Assembly: GCF_003612555.1 (NCBI RefSeq)
Contig: NZ_RAZF01000015.1
Location: 1-64,000 of the forward strand
Direction of reading: 5' to 3'
DNA: 64,000 nt
Source of the DNA: Acutalibacter sp. 1XD8-33
GTDB taxonomy: Bacteria > Bacillota > Clostridia > Oscillospirales > Acutalibacteraceae
Positions within the stretch are counted from its first letter, which is position 1. The number at the start of each line of letters is the position of its first letter. The notes under the pieces are model-generated. The model searched no databases and was not told the origin of the DNA. It worked only from the letters and a program-made list of their open reading frames with translations. A program made the position numbers and the translations under genes. Shown in pieces: positions 61,992 through 64,000 of the stretch.

Positions 61992-62434
61992 CCGCTCAGA
62001 GAGCAGATATTTCAGCACAGCGGTAAAGCTGGATGAGGCATTTATCGACCTGCTGGCTGAGAAGGACTTCCAGTACATCACGGTCAAGGAGATATCCAGC
62101 GGGCCGAGGTGCACCGCTCTACCTTTTGCCCTACCTTGCTTTCATTCGGGACAGCAAAAGGGTGCTCTGGGCCTCCGTGGAGCAGTCCGCCGTGCTGAGG
62201 CTGCAAAGCCACTGTGAGGGGATGTTCCGCCAGGTGTTTGCCCCCATCCTGGAGCGCTTTCAAGTGCCGGAAAGGGACAGGCACTACACCATGACCTTCT
62301 ACCTCCACGGCATTACCGCACTGGTGATGGAATGGCTGAAAAATGACTGCCGGGAGAGTATAGAGGAGATTGCAGACATCATTATGCGGAATATAGCCAG
62401 GCCGGAGGTTCCGCAAACAAAAAAGAGAGGTTGA
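61989..62434 (+). pseudogene. TetR-like regulator, frameshifted and internally deleted
   Basis: Start region: RSESRYFSTAVKLDEAFIDL and FQYITVKEI, then (after frame changes) RAEVHRSTF, the TetR helix-turn-helix. A deletion joins this to YLLPYLAFIRDSKRVLWASV, and the C-terminal ligand domain follows (PILERFQVPERDRHYTMTFY, GITALVMEWLKNDC). It probably regulated the neighbouring membrane-protein gene. Confidence 0.7.
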
Positions 62435-62435
62435 C

Positions 62436-62600
62436 ATGACAAAGCTACGTTCCGGGCAGTCGTTTCTGTACTGCGGCGTCGGGTATGACAACACGGTGAT
62501 TGAGATAAGCAATAGCCAATCCCATTCTGTCTGCGGGGGTGGCTTAGAGATTCACTATAAAAGGGGGCTTTTCAATGGAATACACAATGGGTATTGATGT
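62436..62600 (+). CDS. Short reading frame before the xylulokinase gene, doubtful
   Basis: ATG 62436 with AGAGAGGTT upstream starts a 54-residue frame (TKLRSGQSFLYCGVGYDNTV). It overlaps the start of the kinase gene in another frame. No family was recognised; it may be a fragment of a decayed gene. Confidence 0.25.
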
Positions 62601-64000
62601 AGGGACATCCTCCGTCAAGGCGGCGCTATTGGAGCGTTCAGGCAGGCTGGCAGGCGCTGTCAGCAAGAAATATGAGATCTTTATTCCCACTCTGGGCTGG
62701 GCGGAGCAGGACCCGGAAGAATGGTGGGAAGCTGCCAAGTCCGCCGTAGCGGAAGTCCTACGTGTCTGCGGCGTGTCCGGCGGGCAGGTCAAAGGGATCG
62801 GCTTTTCCGGGCAGATGCATGGGTTGGTAGCGCTGGATAAGGACGAGAAGCCTGTCTGCCCTGCGATCATATGGATGGACCAGCGTTCTGGGAAGGAGAG
62901 CGCGGAGCTCCAAAAGATCGTGGAAGAAAATGGGCTTGGCGGAACACTGATGAACCGCCCTATCCCTGGTTCCTTGATCTGTTCCCTGTTATGGTTGAAA
63001 CGGCATGAGCCTGCGTTGTTTGAAGAGATTCGCTGGGCCATGCTGCCGAAGGATTACCTGCGGTACCGGCTGTGCGGGGAGATCTTTACCGACGAGACAG
63101 ACGCCTCCGCGTCCCTGGCGTTTTCCGTGGCGGAAAGGCGCTGGTGCGGCGAGCTGCGGGATAAGCTGGGCATTGACCCGGCCATTTTCCCTTCTGTTGG
63201 GAAGCCTTGGGACGTGTGCGGGAAGGTCTCATCTCTTGCGGCGGCGGAGACCGGCCTTTTGCAGGGCACACCGCTTACGGCCGGCGGGGCAGATTCCGCC
63301 ATGCAGTTAGTAGGCAACGGCGTGATTTTTCCAGGGTCTTACGCCTGTAATATCGGCACAGGGGCGCAGATCCTGACGGTGACAGACCGCCCGATGTACG
63401 ATGAAGCTCTGCGCTCCCAGACCTTTTGCCACGCCGCAGAAAGCTCCTGGTATCTGCAATGCGGCACCCTCAATGGCGGCAGCGCTTTAAATTGGCTGAA
63501 GGGCCAGGCCCTGCAAAACCAGGCTGATTTTGAGACGTTTCTCAAGTCCGCTGCATCCGTTCCCGCGGGCTCGGAGGGACTGATCTTCCTTCCTTACCTG
63601 GCCGGGGAGCGGAATCCCTATCTGAACCCGGACGCGAAGGGAATCTTCTTTGGGCTGGCCATGAAGCACGGGCAAGGGCATCTCATCCGCGCGGTGATGG
63701 AGGGGGTTGCCTATAATCTGTATGAATGTATGGAGATCATGAAAGGGCTTGGTCTGCCGGTTTCCCGGCTCATCGCCTCCGGAGGCGGCGCGAAAGGCCA
63801 GCTCTGGCGGCAGATTTTGGCGGATATGTTCGGCGTGCCGGTCTATACCACGGAAACCACAGAGGAGGCCTGCACCGGAGCAGCCATGATGGCGGCGGTG
63901 GGGCTGGGGTGGTATAAAGACACGGCCCAGGCTGTGGAGGAAACCGTCAAGCTGGCTGAACAGGCAACAGTGCCGGTCCCAGACCACACGGCGCTTTACG
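62575..64000 (+). CDS. xylB: Xylulokinase (continues past the right edge)
   Basis: At least 475 residues of a FGGY-family carbohydrate kinase. N-terminal ATPase motif GIDVGTSSVKAALLE, GFSGQMHGLVALD typical of xylulokinases, the substrate Asp in GGADSAMQL, GTGAQILTV, and the C-terminal LIASGGGAKGQLWRQILADM. It phosphorylates D-xylulose to xylulose 5-phosphate for the pentose phosphate pathway. ATG 62575 has AAGGGGGC upstream. The frame is open to the window edge. Confidence 0.92.
   Translation, partial: MEYTMGIDVGTSSVKAALLERSGRLAGAVSKKYEIFIPTLGWAEQDPEEWWEAAKSAVAEVLRVCGVSGGQVKGIGFSGQMHGLVALDKDEKPVCPAIIWMDQRSGKESAELQKIVEENGLGGTLMNRPIPGSLICSLLWLKRHEPALFEEIRWAMLPKDYLRYRLCGEIFTDETDASASLAFSVAERRWCGELRDKLGIDPAIFPSVGKPWDVCGKVSSLAAAETGLLQGTPLTAGGADSAMQLVGNGVIFPGSYACNIGTGAQILTVTDRPMYDEALRSQTFCHAAESSWYLQCGTLNGGSALNWLKGQALQNQADFETFLKSAASVPAGSEGLIFLPYLAGERNPYLNPDAKGIFFGLAMKHGQGHLIRAVMEGVAYNLYECMEIMKGLGLPVSRLIASGGGAKGQLWRQILADMFGVPVYTTETTEEACTGAAMMAAVGLGWYKDTAQAVEETVKLAEQATVPVPDHTALY

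Noticed and set aside
1-64000. tRNA, rRNA and CRISPR arrays
   Set aside because: No tRNA-like cloverleaf, conserved rRNA segment or regularly spaced repeat was seen; a short tRNA could still be missed by eye.

Overview
The window looks like chromosome from a gut-type member of the Clostridia (Oscillospirales/Lachnospirales-like). The evidence is the family content rather than rRNA: Tn4451-type serine recombinases with TnpV/TnpW, Tn1549-type PcfB/VirD4 conjugation genes, BlaI/BlaR, ferredoxin-type aldo/keto reductases, S-layer homology domains, a CD1375-type phage protein and a BceRS-AB-like module. No rRNA, tRNA or CRISPR array was seen.

1-27.6 kb is a nest of mobile elements. A conjugative element (parA, parB, a replisome-organizer-like protein, pcfB, virD4; minus strand, 22.46-27.52 kb) has its virD4 gene cut off just after the P-loop. 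The cut is at the end of a second, mobilizable element (left of position 1 to about 22.46 kb: RepA, relaxase, MobC, sigma factor, BlaI/BlaR, large serine recombinase). That element's recombinase gene is itself split by a third element of about 12.84 kb (8276-21116) lying between two copies of AGCTTTT. Joining the two halves restores an open frame. The third element is Tn4451-like (relaxase, MobC, TnpX-type recombinase, TnpV, broken TnpW).

The third element carries the most interesting cargo: a minus-strand operon coding a NurA-like nuclease, a HerA-like ATPase, a GHKL (Hsp90-type) ATPase and a radical SAM protein. A SLOG/DUF1273 protein lies just upstream and an XRE regulator is divergent. 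I do not know of a described system with this composition; an anti-phage or genome-conflict role is an inference from HerA-NurA and the mobile setting.

27.7-54.9 kb is a decayed mosaic. It holds a serine-recombinase remnant and a second virD4 interrupted by a group II intron with a broken maturase and no 3' end. Chromosomal metabolic genes follow (SGNH hydrolase, aldo/keto reductases, alpha/beta hydrolase with LysR, DUF3737, LysE exporter), many of them frameshifted, fused or truncated. Breaks are caused by small tandem duplications, homopolymer changes, nonsense codons, perfect hairpin insertions of 17 and 23 bp, and two copies of a MITE of about 105 bp. An SLH gene seems to be split, with its halves 8.2 kb apart. 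A phage tail/lysis remnant (51.5-53.2 kb) contains what looks like a type I toxin-antitoxin locus.

55.1-60.1 kb is an intact response regulator, histidine kinase, ABC ATPase and 794-residue FtsX-type permease module. Its two promoters carry the same direct repeat in the same position. After it come a tnpV stub, an N-terminally short tyrosine integrase, two broken genes (membrane protein, TetR-like) and a xylulokinase gene running off the right edge.
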